A DNA stretch of 64,000 nt from Paragonimus westermani (Eukaryota > Platyhelminthes > Trematoda > Plagiorchiida > Troglotrematidae), in NCBI GenBank assembly GCA_008508345.1, contig QNGE01003754.1:1-64000 (forward strand). The letters are read 5' to 3'. Under the pieces are notes generated by a model. It was given only the letters and a program-made list of their open reading frames with translations, did no database searches and had not been told where the DNA came from. Positions 23,436 through 37,627 of this stretch are shown one piece after another (position 1 is the first letter of the stretch; every line of letters begins with the position of its first letter). A program made the position numbers and the translations under genes.

Positions 23436-24553
23436 CTTAATGCAGAAAAATGAACAAGTATGGTTATATGCCACAAAATAGGTATATTTCTGACAAATTA
23501 CTAATTATTCGTCATTAGTAGCAGGTTTTGCTTTTATGTAAACCAACTATCCCCCACAGTATGTCACATTCGTCACAGTCCTATAGATTTGAGTCAAGTT
23601 CATTCAAAAAAGCCGTGATATTATCAAGTTTTGCTTGTCTTAGAACTTGCAAGCACCGCATATCCTTGCCACATTCGGAATGTGAACGCTGGTCATGCCT
23701 TCATAAGCTAACCAGGTTGACCGTCGTGTCACTAGTCTAATATGTTGCATGAATGAAATAGTGTACGTCAACGCGCAACCACCTTAGTTTGTATACCATG
23801 TTCAGGCTACTGGATCTCCTCCAGAATAGGGAGTAGCTGTTCGGCTAACTTTAAGTGATCAACCATAGAATTCAGTGAAGCGTACTGAAAAATCTGGTTG
23901 TTTCATACCTAGTCGCTTTGTCAAATGCATTAAATCTATTCAAGTCACCATTAATGCTTGTATACTTTGTGCGTATCTCAATGGTCTGCCATACATTAAT
24001 TCATCAAAGTTTTGTCGACCAATCAATGCATGGTATCTTGTTAGGTTTTAAGTCCAATTCACGTTTGAAAGTCCGATTTTCGGTTTACATTCTATAATAT
24101 CTCGAGGACTTCAATGATATACATACAGTAAAAACATGGCACTCACCAGAACTGAACATCATACGATATCTCCGTACTAATCAATGTCCACACGGCTACT
24201 TTATTCAACAGATGGAAAAGATTCTTTTTTAAAGCAACCACACAGACATTATTGTGAGCGGACAGAAAACCCAATCGTTCTACAATTAACGCAAGCAGCA
24301 AGTTTTATCCAATTGTAATATACCGATTGCGACGTTTATTTCCTAAAATTGGCACACGAGCTAAAATAAGAAATAACATTGTTGAAAACATCAGCGCTTC
24401 TTAAAAATTATGCGCGGAGCTGAATAAAGCTAGATGCAGAGCAGGTTGTTGATTGGTGACAATTAACTAGTTCCTCAGGTTACTATTCATTCTTCTAAGT
24501 TCTGAGAGGAATTGCTGGCCTACGTGGAAGTCGCAAACAAATGGCTGTGTTAC

Positions 24554-24554
<1 letters not shown>

Positions 24555-24586
<32 letters not shown>
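24555..24586. repeat. (GTT)n microsatellite
   Basis: Thirty-two bases of uninterrupted GTT, close to 11 units. The poly-Cys (plus) and poly-Gln (minus) runs in the translations over it are products of this repeat, not protein features. Confidence 0.97.
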
Positions 24587-25099
24587 ATGAATCCAACAAC
24601 CAAAGAAAGAATTCCCATGGATAGCTGGGCTCCAAATGAATATATTCTAATAACACTTTTTGCGATGATGTCTAGTTCAAAATCAAATACATCTGGTTCT
24701 ACTGGTGTACGTACAAGAGTAAACTTGTACCTTAATTCGACTGGAAGTAACACCATGACGAAGGATTATTTCCGATAATCCGTCACCAGATCAGTGCAAT
24801 TGTGTAAGTTCAGCGCAATCAAAACAGTGTGTAGACAAGACAAAGATATGTATCAGAATGACACTTGAACACGCAGAGCGCTACAAACTACACAAGCTCT
24901 TATAGGCTAATTTCCCAGAGAGCAAATCGCCAGTGTTAACACTGGGTAGTTTGGAAGTCTACTCAGCATTACATCACAGAGTTATCAGCTGGGGTTTGGA
25001 TCATCTTACAGACTGATGGGGCGACCTTCGACGACGATAACCGCAGAGGTTGCCGGAATTTTTGTGCAAACAGATAACCGAATTGTATGATCGGATGGC

Positions 25100-26890
25100 A
25101 ATTGACCTAGTATTAGCCAGCATCCATTGTCTGACCAATTCGAGGTGGTCGCCTGGAGCTGTACTGAAAACAAGGAGCGCCCTGTAATAAGTATACGCTA
25201 AATGTGTGACGACTGCACTGTTGACTGATCAGATTCAACCTGTCTCGAATCACACTAAATGATGTTTTTTGATCCGCTTTGACAAAGGCTTCGTCGTGCG
25301 ACCTACACATTCCGCCATCCAACAGCAGGAGAACGAGTACACACTGGCAGATCGGTCGAGGACAGGGCGTTTGTCCTCCAAGCTCCAGGTCAGCAAGGGT
25401 GTTGAGAACCAACTGAGTAACGATGCCGCCTGAACTGTGCGCCCAAGAGTCTGACAAATTCGATCGTTGAATGTCATTGTTAAAAGGGAGGTAGATGGTA
25501 GTAACTTTCTTGCCCAATGCGGTAAGCGGACTCCGTGGCCTATTCACGATCATGTTCCGGATTACGAAACGATCCGGACGGCCATTTTCCCGAAACACCT
25601 CGGTGAATGGCTTCAGTTCATCGTCTATTAGGTCTGCAGGGGAACTTCCATTGTTCTAATTTTCAGGCAGAGAACGGGGTTTCGTTTTTCTTCATGAGCA
25701 CAAAACTAATGAAATTTGTACATTATCTGGTCCCTGTTGCTTTACAATAAACGGAGCGTGGTGAACTTCCATCCAGACGCCGATTCAGGTTCATATTTAG
25801 GAAGTGAAATCAGTTTTATTGTTCGGTTTCAGAAGTGAAGGTGATGACAGGATGGACCTGACTGAGTGAGTGAACGGCACTACGTAGATCTTGCTCAGAT
25901 TTCAGTAGAACGGAGATTTCATCAACCTACCGCCGATAGAAGCACAAAGTTCTAATAGACTGCACTGGTTGTTGACGTTTAAGCGTGCACATAAGAATAT
26001 CCGCTAGTTATGGGCCAATTGCGGACCTCATTTCGACCCCCCTTACTCTGACGATAGAATTCATTGTTAAGTTTAAACTGAACGTGTACACCGAAGCAGT
26101 TCCTTCAACATAGGTGCTGTCATTCTGAAGCCGACGCTCGATTGGTCGATATATTCACCCATGACACTGACAGTCTGAAGCAGAGAGACACTTGTGAATA
26201 ACGAGACGTTCAGCGGTCATATGTAACGATCATTTGTATTTCCGTTCTGTAAGTCATTAACAAGATCGAACGTGTCTTGTAGGTCATATGGATACAGTTG
26301 CCAGTGAATAGGTTTGCGTTGTTCTCTTAACCACTTTACTGTTATGTGGTATGGTATGCACATGTGAAAAATAGGCCTCAACGGATGATTCGGTTTATAA
26401 ATCTTTGGTAGACCTTATAGACGAGGGATGATGAGGCCAGTTAGCTTAGGCTGCAAAAGTGATTGGGGATATCTACCATTCGACCCCCAGTCCCAATTGC
26501 TCTGTTCTCCTAGGTTCCAGGTTCACTGAATTTCAGTCCATCTAAACCTTCAACATTTTATAAATGTGGTCTTTCCTTTTCATAATAACTACACCCGCCT
26601 CGTTGAAGGTACATGCCTTGAGGGTATCTTCACGTTTGAGGAGAGTTCTTAGGGCTTGGAAGTGTCTAGCAGTAACAAGGTTTCTGTGAGCAAACCGAGT
26701 TTTCTGTTATTGACAACAGCAGTTTATTAGGTCTGAGTTGAATTGCTCCAGAATGATATTTGAATTAGGGATCAACCGACAGGTCTGGTGATGAAGATTT
26801 TCAAATTTTACTTCAACTTCTAGCTGACCATCTCTACGGCGTGGGCAACAAAACTTTGGTTCTGAAACCGACACTTTAAGTAAAGCTGTG
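25100..26890 (-). pseudogene. Dead Penelope-like element (reverse transcriptase)
   Basis: Read on the minus strand across several frameshifts and stops, the order of PLE reverse-transcriptase blocks is intact: VSEPKFCCPRRRDGQLEVEV (near 26,850), TARHFQALRTLLKRED with AGVVIMKRK (26,690-26,590), PRL-GLPKIYKPNHPLRPIF (26,437-26,377), PLNVSLFTSVSLLQTVS (26,220-26,150), NEFYRQSKG with SAIGPITADILM (26,065-25,995), CFYRR-VDEIS (25,960-25,925) and FRENGRPDRFVIRNM (25,598-25,555). LYGLPKIHKP and SLFTNVP are PLE signatures. The catalytic YVDD box is a stop followed by VDE, so the enzyme is dead. No clear GIY-YIG nuclease follows; a possible trace is at about 25,070-25,020. It lies on the same strand as PDE4, within an intron. 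Confidence 0.88.
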
Positions 26891-29800
26891 TCATGCGGAA
26901 CCTACATGCTTCATTTCACTTCCGTCTAAGAACCGTACACAGTCTGCTATGCGTTTTTATATTTGGATTTAGGCGTACTCGAACCACATCACTCCACGAC
27001 GATCATCATATCGAGACATCCCAGTTTCATAAGATTTCAATTCCTTTCTATGAGTCACTTGTTCAGTGTCTGCTCAATAAAAACTCAACGTTAAAAACAG
27101 GAGAATAGGAGATTCACTTGTAAACACCGTGCTTCATTAATGCACAATTTAAATCAATGTGGATTACAGTTTGCCTTCTCGTGGTTTTCTTAAAGGCAGC
27201 AAAATTTAAAGAAGGCGGACAATTTTACGGTCGTTTTTGGTTGCTATTCGGATTTCGTCAGATAGCTTTATCACCCAAGTTTTCCACTTCAGGCCAATCT
27301 TTCTAAGCCACTGTAATACCTGATGCAATAACACAGCCAATCATTTGACGCGTTATATTAAAAACAACGAGTTATCGTGGAGCAGTGACTGGAGAGGGCG
27401 TAGATACTATAACCAACCATGCGTTCTGTGAGTAATCATTTTATTCAGGTGAATGCAGAAAGTAAGTTTTCAGATTACCTTATGGTACTGATGTATGTCA
27501 ATTAAAGCACTAGTGACCGTGTACCTGAAGTTTATGTCTGAATCACATGATATTGTTTTGCTGATGAGTGAGTAACTGACCTAGGGTATCCGGTATTGTC
27601 TGTGCTAGATTTGATGGCACAATAACAAAATTTGAATAACTGAACATCCTCGGTAAAAAAAAAAGTTGAAACAAACGCCCAAGAAACAGAGTAGCTTCCG
27701 GCAAATTCCCCTCTAGGAATGACATATGTACTTTAGTGTATCAGCCTAAGACTAAAGTCTACCAACAACATTTTTGCTCGTTGAGATTCTGTTGTCATAA
27801 TAACAAGATTGCGCACTAGGACAGTGCTATATGGTGGAAGGATGTGGCGTCAACAAGTAGCTAAGCTATTAGGTGCCAGTTGGCTATTTCAGGTGGTTGA
27901 GTTAAGCAAGCTTAAAGTGCGCTGGAAAACACTATATGTTAAGGCAGGAATCTTTTCATAAATCGCTAAAGCTCAGTTAGCTGTTACTGAATTGAGACAC
28001 ATCTGGTGCTGACGTGAATGGCGTTTGTTAGTAGTCGGCAAGATGCACCACGCGCCTGTGAAATGCTCCGTGGTTAGCAGATGTAGTAGCTGCTTGTGAG
28101 CAATAGTCGTGGGTTTTGTTTCTACAAAGAATCAAATTTGATTTATAGTGACGTGTATTCGTAGCGGGTAACTTCTTAGTAAGAAGGTTAACTGTAGTGT
28201 ATTTGTTAAGACGATTCAGACGCATTCTAATTAAGCAGTAATGTCTCATTTCCACACTTTTAATTTGATTGAGTCAAAAGCACTTTCGGCTACCTGTGCC
28301 ATTACGGGGAAAACAAATGTCATCGCCGTAGCAGGATAGTTCCATAAAATATCGAATTTCACGAACTCTGCCCACTACCATACATTACACAAATTGAAGA
28401 AATATTGCGATGCTGAGGGAGACAATCCTGATAAATGAAGGTCGAAATGTCAACACTGCTTACAGTGTGTAGCTGAGAACAAAAGACTTCATACTTTTTC
28501 TAGCTAGTGCGTACCTTGTTGTTCATCCTTTCCGTTCTCTTCTTCATCAAGTCGTTGCTGATTTCAAGGTGGTCATTGGTTCTATTCCTATTCTTACAGC
28601 TGTGTGCTTACTGTATAAATACGCGTGCAAACGACCTTGAGAAGTCTGCCTGAACAAATCCCAATTATTCTCCAGACTGCTGTTTCAACACACTGGTATC
28701 TAACCTTATAAATATAATGGCTTTGATGCTGCAGCTTAATTGGTAATCATTGATTTATGGTTTCCATTTCATCTCCGTCTTATTCTTCAAACGGTACTTT
28801 CTGCTCAGCAAACATTTCGCCTTAACTATTCATTTCAGTCACTTGTTCACATAGCATATAGCATTCGGATCATGTGGACTGAACACCAAACACATCGTGG
28901 TACCAGTGACTTAGTGATCCACATAGATATTTCATGAAAATTATGTGTTCAAACCCTTGTCCGGAGCAAGGGTATGCGCAATTGATGAGTTCTAACAACA
29001 GGCGAACTCTAATTAAGTGTTCCCTTTCAAGGAGGACTGACTGGACAGTTTTCTTGAACCAACATCTCACTATGTTGGTGAGCTAGCCGAACTACTGTTA
29101 GTCTGCCATTAAGCTCATTTACACAGATGGGTATTAGTTCTAACTAATTAGTTCGTTTTTATCCCCAAACGCAGTGTGTGGTATACACATCCCTATGACT
29201 GTTTCGAAGATGAAGATTCTCTCAGGCAGTTTAAAGGGTTTAGTCAAAAATCTGGAGATTTTAAACTCAACCAATAACGATTGAATAACCGGACTGGTGA
29301 GTGCCTTGTAAAAGCTGCTCACCCGGACATTCCGAATACTTCTACAAGTTGATGACTCAAATCCCAAGAAGGAACGTGAACAAGTTCGTTTCTAGCGCTA
29401 CAAATAAAGATGACATGCTGAAATTTGGCAATATAGCTTCAATAAACGGTGCACCGAAACCGGCGCGGAGAATGTAAAATAGGTTCGCGACGAATAGTGC
29501 TCCTCTGAATGGCTTGTTACCTTCCTGGAGAGGAAGGCTGCGGTCGAATACGAGTGGTATACGACGTGAACTGAACTAAAGCATCGAACATCAAATATTA
29601 ATTTAAACCATGCTTGGTTGTTTCGATGGACGCACTAGTTTCACCTTATCTGAAAAATCCAGATCGCCTTGTCATCGGTTGGAACGCACACACGACTTGC
29701 TTACCTTTCGTTCTAGCATCATCCACATAAGGTTGTGGCTGAACGTTTATGTGTGACAGTTCAACCATGCTTATTAGAAAGCTACTGAAGTTGGGATTAG

Positions 29801-31388
29801 CATGCTAACCTCACGAGTACTGTGGCCCAGGTGTTAATTTCGGTTCACGAGAGAATAAGCATTAGTTATCAGCCCTGGTGAGCACAAAAATCCAGTCCTG
29901 TGTTTCTTTTCGAAGTGGTTTGACCAAAATGCTTACCTCAATCAGACGGCTGCGCTCAAGAGTGGATAGCGTTCAATATCATAGCTGCTACGTATTAACC
30001 TTTGGGACCCACGCTTTTCTTCACCGAAAATGTGAAATGCCAGCCAGCCACAGCATAATCGCTGCAGAACATCAGGGCTATACGTAGTAAAACACCGGAG
30101 AATCCAGAACCACTCTAATCATATTGCCAATGTCACGAAGTGTATTTTGGGTCCTGATAATCCCTTCGCAATGCTCTTTAGTCAGACAAGCACGTATTGC
30201 AGAATGTTTTTAGTCATCACTTTAGATTTCCGTTGTTGGGTGAGGACTACATGAAGTTCTGTTAAGAAATACCAAGTGGTAAATGTTTGATTTTTAAATT
30301 AGGTGATCCGTTCAAATATACTGAAGATGTTTGTTTACGACCAGTGGCTACTTGCGTGCACTTCCTTGTATGGTCCTGTGGAATCAGTGGGGTTGGTCAC
30401 GTGGTCACTAGATTTTCTGGGCGGAACAGTGATCACAATCCTTCCTGGTCCAAAAGTGGAATGACGGAATCGATCAAGAGATTCTGCGAAACTTATGTAT
30501 GCTACCAGTTAACTGTGCAACTTGTAATAACGTGATATTTGATCACTTGTTTGGCGAACGTAGGAAGTAACAGAAAACGTAAGTCATTTGCAAATTGCAT
30601 CGTTCTTTTACACAACAGAAATGTTAAACATCCTGACCAACAGGCAGATGAAGTGAAAATTTTAAGAAAAGTATATGGCTTTGTTATTTTCTTCAACGCA
30701 TCCAGATTTTAGTAGTCTTTCGAACTAATAGGTTCCGTAATTAGCCGCCTACAAACCAGATCGCCCAACAAACAAAATCGAAGACCATTGATCCGCTGAG
30801 TGTTCAGTCAACTGACCATTTGCACTTCAGATCATCCTCACCAAGTGATTTCGCAGACACAAACAGTTAATACGTACCATTCAAACCAGCAGTCATCGTT
30901 CAGTGGTTCGTAATCATTCAAAATCCTCACATGTAGCGGGATTATTTTGTTCTTGCCGTCATAAGGAATTACTTTACTTAGTTGTTTCAGTGCATTCCAA
31001 TGCAATGACTATAGCTTTAAGCGTAAACCGCAGAGTGAAGATTGTACGTGATTTGTCTAAAATAGGTCACATTTGCATCACAGCTGAGGGGGTATTTTCA
31101 CCTTGAATGTCATCTTCATATTTACGGGTGAAAATCGTTAAATACTACATTAATAATATTAGTAACATAGGACAGAATGAAAGTCTATCAACACAACATG
31201 CACCCCCTGAAGCGATCGATTGTGTTACCCCTAAGAATGAGAGCTGTGGACGTGCATTTCAATCGGTAGATTCGGACACACATCAGCTCGAGTAAATGGT
31301 TTGTTGAGCTAGTTTGCACCTGAAGCTCATCATTCTCATGAGACGAGCTCTGCACATCTGATTACTGATCCTCACAGAGCAGAACCAG

Positions 31389-31904
31389 TTGACGGTAGAG
31401 TACTTGTGGTTGACGGTCGACTGTCAACATTTCTGTGACGTAAGATCACGTCATGAGACAGAGGAGGACAGTTTTCTTAAGAATGAACATAAACTATGCC
31501 AGGAAAGGAGCCGACTACTTACTCACACTCTAATGCAGTTCGTCTTCACCGAGACGAAGACAATCCGGCTGTTAGAGGAACCCATTTCTTCCCGTCCAAA
31601 ACTGCCTCCTTCCTCGAGAAGACGATCTTATCCAATCATAATAAGCGAAAATGTCGTGAACATCCGAGGGATGACCTCCACCAGTTTTTACCTACCTGGC
31701 CTTTATTCCCCTAGGCTCGTTATTGGCTTAATGAACCTAACTACTTTTTTGATGCCTGTCCTTCGTTCTTCTGGTTCAAGAATGTTGATAGGTCACTATG
31801 ACCCTATAAATAACATGCAATTTTCTCCTTGTCGCATAAGTTTTCGGAGCAGAACAATGTTGCCTTTTTGCACCCGTCTTTTGGCAGTTAACGGGTGCAG
31901 TTAA
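31389..31904 (+). other. Unassigned 171-codon open frame
   Basis: It begins at a TTG, not an ATG, and overlaps a second 72-codon frame in another phase (31,496-31,714). The peptide is rich in Arg, Ser and Thr, with no domain I recognise and no obvious splice borders. It could be a mobile-element remnant or a chance frame; the tandem duplication and hairpin at 31,869-31,909 lie at its end. I assign no function. Confidence 0.15.
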
Positions 31905-31909
31905 CGGGG
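31869..31909. repeat. 13-bp tandem duplication overlapping a 9-bp hairpin
   Basis: GCAGTTAACGGGT (31,884-31,896) is repeated at 31,897-31,909 with only the last base changed. TGCACCCGT (31,869-31,877) pairs with ACGGGTGCA (31,891-31,899) over a 13-base loop. Confidence 0.8.
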
Positions 31910-34900
31910 ACCGCTGCGTTTCTTCGGGACCAAAATTTGCCGTATTAATTATATCGAGGAGGAGAACCCGATTTCCTATCAATCGTCTTATCACACCGTG
32001 GACAAACCAGCGTACTGAGTCAAGTGTTACAACACCGACAGTTTTAAATAACATGTGAATACTCAGATATGATTAGGGTACCAGTCTCAAAAGCATCGAA
32101 GAATAAAATGGGAAATCGTACTGAAGAGTCAGAAGCAGTATATACATAATTTATGTGAAAACACTGGCAAACTCACCTGACTGTTTGACTAACAGGATCT
32201 GAGTGTTCTTATTGACCTGGGAATGATGCATCGATCTCACTTCCAATTCTTCACCATTTACTGCGAAAACACTAGACAAACAAGTGAAACCAATGTTACT
32301 CTCTTGAACTTACTCATTTCAAAAACGTCCAGTCTGTTGGTGCTACCCACAAACCGACACTGAGATGAGGGGTGGAATAAATTACAGAAATTTGACGGGT
32401 TGCCAGGCATCCAGAGGTTTTTTTTAGATTGAATCAGAGTGACTATCGGTTCATCTGTCCCAATTATTTGGCCTCATATGATGCCGTAAAACCTAAAAAG
32501 CTACAAAGTTGACCTTTCCGCTCTACTTTGTCTTCCTTTCAAGTGATACAGCTGCAGTGGTCATCCGGTTGGAAGTTCCTTGCTACCCAAATGCTGTGTA
32601 CTCAACAGATGACAACAAAACCAACTAAGTTTTGTTATCTTCAGAAGACACCATGCTTTCCTTTTATTGTGTACATTAGAAAGACCAGTACGATGAGAAG
32701 GTTTGGAAGCACTTTTTAATTTTTCCAAATATGCACATATGTTTGGCATTAAAAAACATGAATAAATAAACACCATTTCGGTTCGTTCGTTACTCGTGTT
32801 CTCACGTGTCCTGTGAGCGTTACGTTCTCAATGTTTGGAAACTGAAAGGAAACTCATCATCATTTCAGCGCGGTTTCAGATTGGTCTGTTTCAAACTTCA
32901 TCCCCACCGTGGATCTGGAATCCCATGGGGGCAGCGGGATGGATAAAATCGGGTGGAATCACCCTTAATTCAAACGGTGGAACTTTCAACGTACGCGAAT
33001 TCTTGAACTACTCTGGGTCGATTCTTTCAGTTTCCAATTCCATTATATTCATATGCGTTCCCCAGTTCTATTGTATTCTGCATAGGATGTTTTGAATCAT
33101 GAAACACGCCATTTGAGCTGTTTCGTCGAAGAACCGTGCAGTTCTAGTGCGAAAACTAAATGAACCTCTCCCCAATTTCCAATCTATCTTGCATATTCTT
33201 GACAAGGGACCTCCAGAATGGCTACATATTGTCAAAATCACCACTGGACAAAGGTCTAAATGCACCAGGACGCAAAAGGGAAGTGGTTGACAGATGCGGA
33301 TTACACAGGCGTAGTGAAATATCACCACGTATGGGTTGATTCGAACTGTAGATCAGTGATGGTTTGACCATGACATTCTGCAAGAAATCTGAAACAAGTC
33401 CGTTGCTCGCTAGTCTACATCCTTCATACATACGTCTTACTGGCGACCGGATTTTTGGGACGAATCTTTTGGCGTTATATGAACGCTGTAATGTCTACAT
33501 ACTCACGTGATATTTGGTAGACAGCTATCGAGGTCAAAAACCATCAGCACCATTGTTGCTTTTTACTCTCATCAAGTTGTGGATTTGGAGACAACCACCA
33601 GACTAAACCCGCTCGGACGAGTGCGCTGCCTCTGACTGCTTCATTTCTGCTCTTGTGCACCCACAGAACGTGCAACCACCCATATGGAACAATTCAGCGT
33701 TTTATCTCCTTACCCATTTTCCTAAAGCGGTCGCCGAATGACTGTCAAGTACGCATACCACTTCCTCCACAATTTTCACTGGTTCACCCCACTCAGTACA
33801 ATTCCATCGTGGTCAGTAAGCTGACTAAAAATAACATGACATCGTGATGGCAAGAGACAAGGATTTGCAGGCCTGTGGAATTGCAGCCAGTGCAGCACGA
33901 GTTATGCTTAATACATTTGCCAAAGGTGACCCTTTTTTATAAACGATCCTCCACAACTCACATCACTTGATATTACCGAAATGGTTGCTGCTGGTTCCGT
34001 GATGAGTACCAAACAATTTAGAGAAGCACCAAAACTGCGTACAAAAAGATACTGTTGCACTAACGACCCCTGGGCATGGTGCAGATTTTCTAGATGAACC
34101 GCGTTCTTTTGCGCTGGCAATATTTCCATGGGTTTGCAATAAAAGCCAGCTTCTTTTAATGAATTGCCACAATCCGGATCACAGTGAATTAATCGCAAGC
34201 GAATTGAAATCATGACTATACATGCGAAAGTCTGAGTGCGACCATCGCGTATGTCCGCTGAGTACTAGTTGGATTCGAGTTTTAGTCATATTCACTACCC
34301 TGACCATCTTAGGTTGCATAGTTGGTATACAAAAAGAAAGTATGCGTTCCACTGAACTGTGGAAGACGAACTGACAATTCATGTTGATGGCTGAAAGAAT
34401 CGGCCTAAGAAATTTAGAGGTAAGCCCTTCATCTAACTTACGGATATTTCCATAATATTAGATATGATGGATTCGGTCCAGCGGAGCTTAGTTGGTCTTT
34501 CTGGATCACATTGTCGGTGAGTTCAGCAAGAAGAACTTTGTAAAATGTAGAACATCCGTGTAGGTCATGTTACAGCAAAAGTGTAACCATCTTCACGTCG
34601 AATTTACGTCAAGTACGTCATACGGTCCCTGTTTAACTAGGCCAGTTACTGGCAGTTCGTGGGTTTAGTCGGCCTAGTTGAGGCTAGAATCGACCACTTG
34701 GTGTAATAATACAATGATACACTGAATGGTATTCACGAAGGGTAAATTGGAAGTTGACTCTGAGGGACAAGAATAAGTATGCGAAGGCTTGGTGAGTTTC
34801 GTACCGGCCGACATTTTCTGATTAACTTTGCCCACGGAGCTTGACGCCTGAATTTACCCGGCCCATCTCTTTGTTCACAAGTTCACTGTTTTTCAAGCTA

Positions 34901-36758
34901 GCCCCGTAACATTATTCACTTCACATAACCGTCTATGGTTACCTCGGATGGGAGATACTTCCCCGAAGGCTTAATCGTAGATTCCTGAAGAATTAATCTA
35001 TGCCACGACTTAAGGCAATGATTCAAAATATGTGAACCTACTCGGATGCTTCCTTCTCTCTAAAGAAATCCGGATAGACATCCTGATTGTCAGCAAGTTT
35101 ACTGGTTTGCTTATAGTTATATTGCATGGTTATGGTAACTCTTACCAACGGTGACCTCTCGAAATTAAGTGACGTTGATTTGTCAGTATCTATAGGACAA
35201 TATCAAATGTCGAATCATTAAGTAGCACTTCCCATATATTGCATGATTTTCTGTAGTTGGTGATTTTTTATTCAGTTCAACGGACGTAGTAACGCAAAAA
35301 ATACCTTCCACTTCCGGTTCAACTGGCTCACGTATACTTCTTTCTGTCAACATAAACGTCGAACTGAAAATGATATCGTTTACTCGATCGCTTGCAGGAT
35401 TACATCACACTTTTGGCAAATATATTGTAGCAAAATTAATTCTGTGAATCAGTTCCTGGTTAAAAGTGCCTCGAAAAAATTGCATTGTAACCAAATTTTT
35501 TCCAACATCTGCCAGGTTTCAATTTACGGGTGATGCACGTCGTAATATCAGTTCAATCAGGATGGTTCGGTCACCAGCTTGGACTTCCAACCTAGTGTCA
35601 AAAATGAACACTGATCAGTCAGCATTACACGGTCGCATGAAGCACACAAACTTAGTTTTTATCAACGAATCAATCTGACGGATTGTGCACCAAAGGTTCA
35701 CAAAACTTCCCGCCTTCTTCTGCGTCACCGATAGCTTTCAAATGGAAAACGTTTGTAAGGTAATTAAATTGTTTGTCACGACTTTTCAATATTAATATTT
35801 TCTTAGGAAATTCTTCTTGATGTTGGGAAGCAACAGTCATGTACTAAGAGAATTATGCTGATGCGTTGATTTGTCGCCGAAGTTTTGCTGATATTAAGAG
35901 TGGGAAATAATGCGGCTGACACTAATGAGTACCAGAAATAGACAGTATACTTGGACGTCGGTACAAACAAATTATGTCTGATTGACTTCTAACGCCGCAT
36001 TTCATTCAGTGAAGCCTAAATTTAACACACTTGGATTGGAATAACTAAAATTCGGGATAGAGCTTACCTGCTACCGTCCAACTGCAGAATGAGTCTGTTA
36101 CTCGAAGCTTTGTGTGAAAAGAACTAATTAACACTGAAATTATGTGAGTAGTTTTAGCTTTGAATTCCGTCGACGGGTGTATCAGAAAAACACGGTTTCC
36201 AGCCGTCCGCATGTGAGTATCTGCAACTCGGTGTTTTGTCACATAAACACACAATAAATACTGAGGTGCGCTTCAGAATAGTTGCCATCACTGTCAAGTC
36301 AATAATCTTACTTTTGACAAGTTACCGGAAGAACTTTCATACGAGCTGCAACTTTGGATGAACGGTACCTGTCCTTCTCCTTTTGAAAGAAAATGCAAAT
36401 ATTTCGACCTTTCAACGTATCATCGAAGGTAATGGAATAAGAAATCGTTTACTGTAACTGCAGAAGAGCAATCCATCCCGGTTAACTATATCTGTCAAGT
36501 TATTTCGATCCTCTTGGTATATGTTACTTTCCAATGGCAAATATCCGTGTACACCAAAGTACAAGATTTCTACAAATTTAGGTACAAAAGCGTTCCTCTG
36601 CTTTAGGAAAGAATAACTAGCAGCAATTTTCAAATTCAGTGATAAAATCAATACGGTTAGCCACAAGTGGTAGATCGTCCAAAAAATCTCCCCTAGAACT
36701 GGTTCATAAGTGATTCTTGGTTGAGTAGTTACCGGGTAAGTTGAAATAACAACTGTTT

Positions 36759-36781
36759 TGGTTGGTTGGTTGGTTGGTTGG
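36759..36781. repeat. (GGTT)n microsatellite
   Basis: Nearly six perfect GGTT units. They translate as repeated QPTN on the minus strand inside an otherwise unremarkable 137-codon open frame. Confidence 0.95.
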
Positions 36782-37605
36782 GAATGTAAGACGTAAAAGG
36801 TAAGCATTCGAGAGGGCTCATTCAAATATAATCTACTAACTTATGCACGACTGCAAGCAATAATTTGGGTGTAATTAATTGTGTAGATTTGGCTGTATCC
36901 CTTCCACAGTACAACTATTGAAAGGAAACTTAAAAAGTACATATTCTGATTTAACTACGCTTAAGGAGTAACAGGAAAAACAGCATTCTTTCCCGTTTCT
37001 CTCTCCCCGTGTAGTCAAAACTTATTTACTAATTCAACAAAATTTATCTTTCGGAATGATAAAGAGCAGAACGAAAGTCGCACAGGAAACGAATCAGACG
37101 TATTGGTAAAACGAAAAATCGGGAGCGGGAAATATTTTGTTTATTCGCTCCAGCAGATTAATCGAGTTCATTGTATCCGAGATAGTCGAGCTAAACGCAG
37201 GGCAAACGACAATTTAGGACGTTCAAATTGAAATGTAAAAAGTCTACGTGAACAAAAGTAAGTGTATACCGGAACGGTGTGTACTTTGTAATAAAATACA
37301 AGCCTGGAGGGAAGAGATTCTGTACAAAACACGAAGTTTATACGGAGGAGAAAATTTTACGTTAGTGTTGAATTATATCATCCCCACGCACCCAAAAGAA
37401 ACATCACTGAGACAGCACGTTGACCACCTTGTTTGGGCACTCAAGCTCAGCTACTTAAAATGAAACTGAAATCCATTGGCTCTATGCGCAATTTGCATGC
37501 TGGCTAATCTTGAACTTTAATTGATACCAGAGAGTTTCAAGCAATTATAACCCATGCTGTAAAAGTTTTGATTGTTTGTTTACACTGAGTTCCCTTCAAT
37601 AACTT

Positions 37606-37627
37606 CATCAGCGCAGAAAGAAGACAT
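37606..37627 (-). mobile_element. Inverted copy of PLE 3' end, entering the gap
   Basis: These 22 bases, running up to the first N, are the exact reverse complement of 39,175-39,196 in the 3' flank of the plus-strand PLE. A minus-oriented PLE terminal segment therefore probably starts here and continues into the unsequenced stretch. PLEs often carry such inverted partial terminal copies (family knowledge). Confidence 0.6.

Noticed and set aside
24512..24778. Cys-rich or Gln-rich peptide
   Set aside because: Produced by the (GTT)n microsatellite.
36412..36825. Minus-strand frame of 137 codons
   Set aside because: No motif, includes the (GGTT)n repeat, and has no splice partners in the PDE4 phases required.
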